This document shows positions 41,563-42,172 of a stretch of DNA of 42,172 nt, piece after piece (position 1 is the first letter of the stretch; each line of letters starts with the position of its first letter). Under the pieces are notes generated by a model. The model did no database searches and was not told where the DNA came from. It saw only the letters and a program-made list of their open reading frames with translations. Both the position numbers and the translations under genes were made by a program. Source of the DNA: HB2-32-21 sp003448675 (GTDB lineage Bacteria; Pseudomonadota; Gammaproteobacteria; Pseudomonadales; Porticoccaceae); contig JBFHDK010000017.1 in the NCBI GenBank assembly GCA_041584755.1, forward strand, positions 1 to 42,172, read 5' to 3'.

Positions 41563-42172
41563 ATGGAGAGTCGCAATAACAATAAGCTCGACGGCGGCTA
41601 TGTGGTGAACGCGGTACAGGATGTGCCGGATCTGCGGGACTGGTGCTTCGAACCATCCTTGCGAAAACTACATCTCAAAATCGACCCGCCAGACAAGCTG
41701 CATATACTCGATCAGAAGCAAGAGGGGGCCTGTACCGGCTTTGGTCTTGCCGCAGTGATAAATTTGCTGAATCAACAGCGAAATAACAATACGCGTGTCA
41801 GTCCGCGCATGTTGTACGAAATGGCCAAGCGCCATGACAAATGGCCGGGAGAAAACTACGCGGGTTCCAGTTGCCGGGGCGCAATCCGAGGCTGGTATAA
41901 CATGGGCGTGTGCAGTGACGATGACTGGAAGTATTTACCTAAGCGCCCCGGCTTTCTAACAGCTGAGCGGGCCAAGGCAGCGCGGCAAAATACGGTTGGC
42001 GCCTACTATCGGGTGCAAGCTCGGATTGCGGATTTTCATGCCGCCATCAACGAAGCCGGGGCACTCTTTTGTTCGGCGAAAACCCACGCTGGCTGGCAAC
42101 GGCCCCACCGGTCGACCGGCATGATCCCTTTCGACAAGACCCCGCTCGGAGGGCATGCCTTTGCCATAGTGG
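41563..42172 (+). CDS. Papain-fold (C1-like) cysteine peptidase, 3' end missing
   Basis: The reading frame is open to the window edge, giving 203 codons of an incomplete protein. It has the papain-type active-site start KQEGACTGFGLAAVINLL, with nucleophile C57 and oxyanion Gln at Q53, and reaches the catalytic-His motif GGHAFAIV at the very end. Asn of the triad is not yet visible. The region between is larger than in classic papain (RVSPRMLYEMAKRHDKW type). There is no signal peptide. GGAGG six bases before the ATG at 41563 supports the start; another in-frame ATG lies at 41557. Confidence 0.85.
   Translation, partial: MESRNNNKLDGGYVVNAVQDVPDLRDWCFEPSLRKLHLKIDPPDKLHILDQKQEGACTGFGLAAVINLLNQQRNNNTRVSPRMLYEMAKRHDKWPGENYAGSSCRGAIRGWYNMGVCSDDDWKYLPKRPGFLTAERAKAARQNTVGAYYRVQARIADFHAAINEAGALFCSAKTHAGWQRPHRSTGMIPFDKTPLGGHAFAIV

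Noticed and set aside
1..42172. tRNA, rRNA, CRISPR, insertion sequences, phage genes
   Set aside because: I looked for these and found no supporting sequence.

Overview
The window reads as chromosome of a Gram-negative gammaproteobacterium, probably a free-living aquatic or marine one. This is inferred from gene content: NasS/NasT nitrate control, sigma-54 promoter motifs, outer-membrane porins, a LuxQ/EnvZ-type two-component pair and several CoA-metabolism genes. No tRNA, rRNA, CRISPR array, insertion sequence or phage gene was found. Coding density is high and several genes start at TTG.

Layout. (1) 1-6556 is the first half of a nitrate-assimilation island: nirD (partial) and nirB read leftward, and a NarK/NasA-type nitrate transporter plus a PP2C-phosphatase/Ser-Thr-kinase fusion read rightward. 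They diverge from a 697-bp spacer that carries one sigma-54 type promoter for each direction. (2) 6779-11950 holds a beta-carbonic anhydrase, an exported SAM-methyltransferase-like protein, a DUF445 membrane protein, a small secreted EF-hand protein and an OmpR-type response regulator/histidine kinase pair. (3) 11965-16777 is a leftward metal-uptake operon (small His/Asp-rich exported protein, His-loop outer-membrane porin, ZnuA-like and ZnuB-like proteins, no ATPase), followed by a metallo-beta-lactamase-fold hydrolase. (4) 16880-19903 has an alpha/beta hydrolase, an IbpA-type small heat-shock protein with a sigma-32 type promoter and a possible RNA thermometer, and an endonuclease/exonuclease/phosphatase-family membrane protein.

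(5) 20049-28036 is the second half of the nitrate system, all leftward: porin, nasT, nasS, nrtA, nrtB and a tandem-ATPase nrtC/D fusion. Together with region 1 the cell has outer-membrane entry, two different inner-membrane nitrate importers, nitrite reductase and the NasS (sensor)/NasT (RNA-binding ANTAR antiterminator) pair. The leader of the porin gene contains, in order, a sigma-54-like promoter, two hairpins, a segment able to pair with the terminator, and a strong intrinsic terminator ahead of the start codon. This is the arrangement expected for NasT-controlled antitermination. The nrtA leader has a comparable but weaker arrangement, including a hexaloop with A at position 1 and G at position 4. 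This circuit is the most interesting system in the window.

(6) 28587-35712 is a catabolic-looking stretch: a CoA-transferase, two tandem luciferase-like flavin monooxygenases, an exported cyclase-family hydrolase, a sodium/solute symporter, and the ribosome-rescue factor ArfB. (7) 35778-42172 holds a thioesterase-like protein, an RluA-type pseudouridine synthase, an enoyl-CoA hydratase, a SulP anion transporter followed by a tandem universal stress protein, a thioredoxin-like [2Fe-2S] ferredoxin, and the start of a papain-fold peptidase cut off by the window edge.
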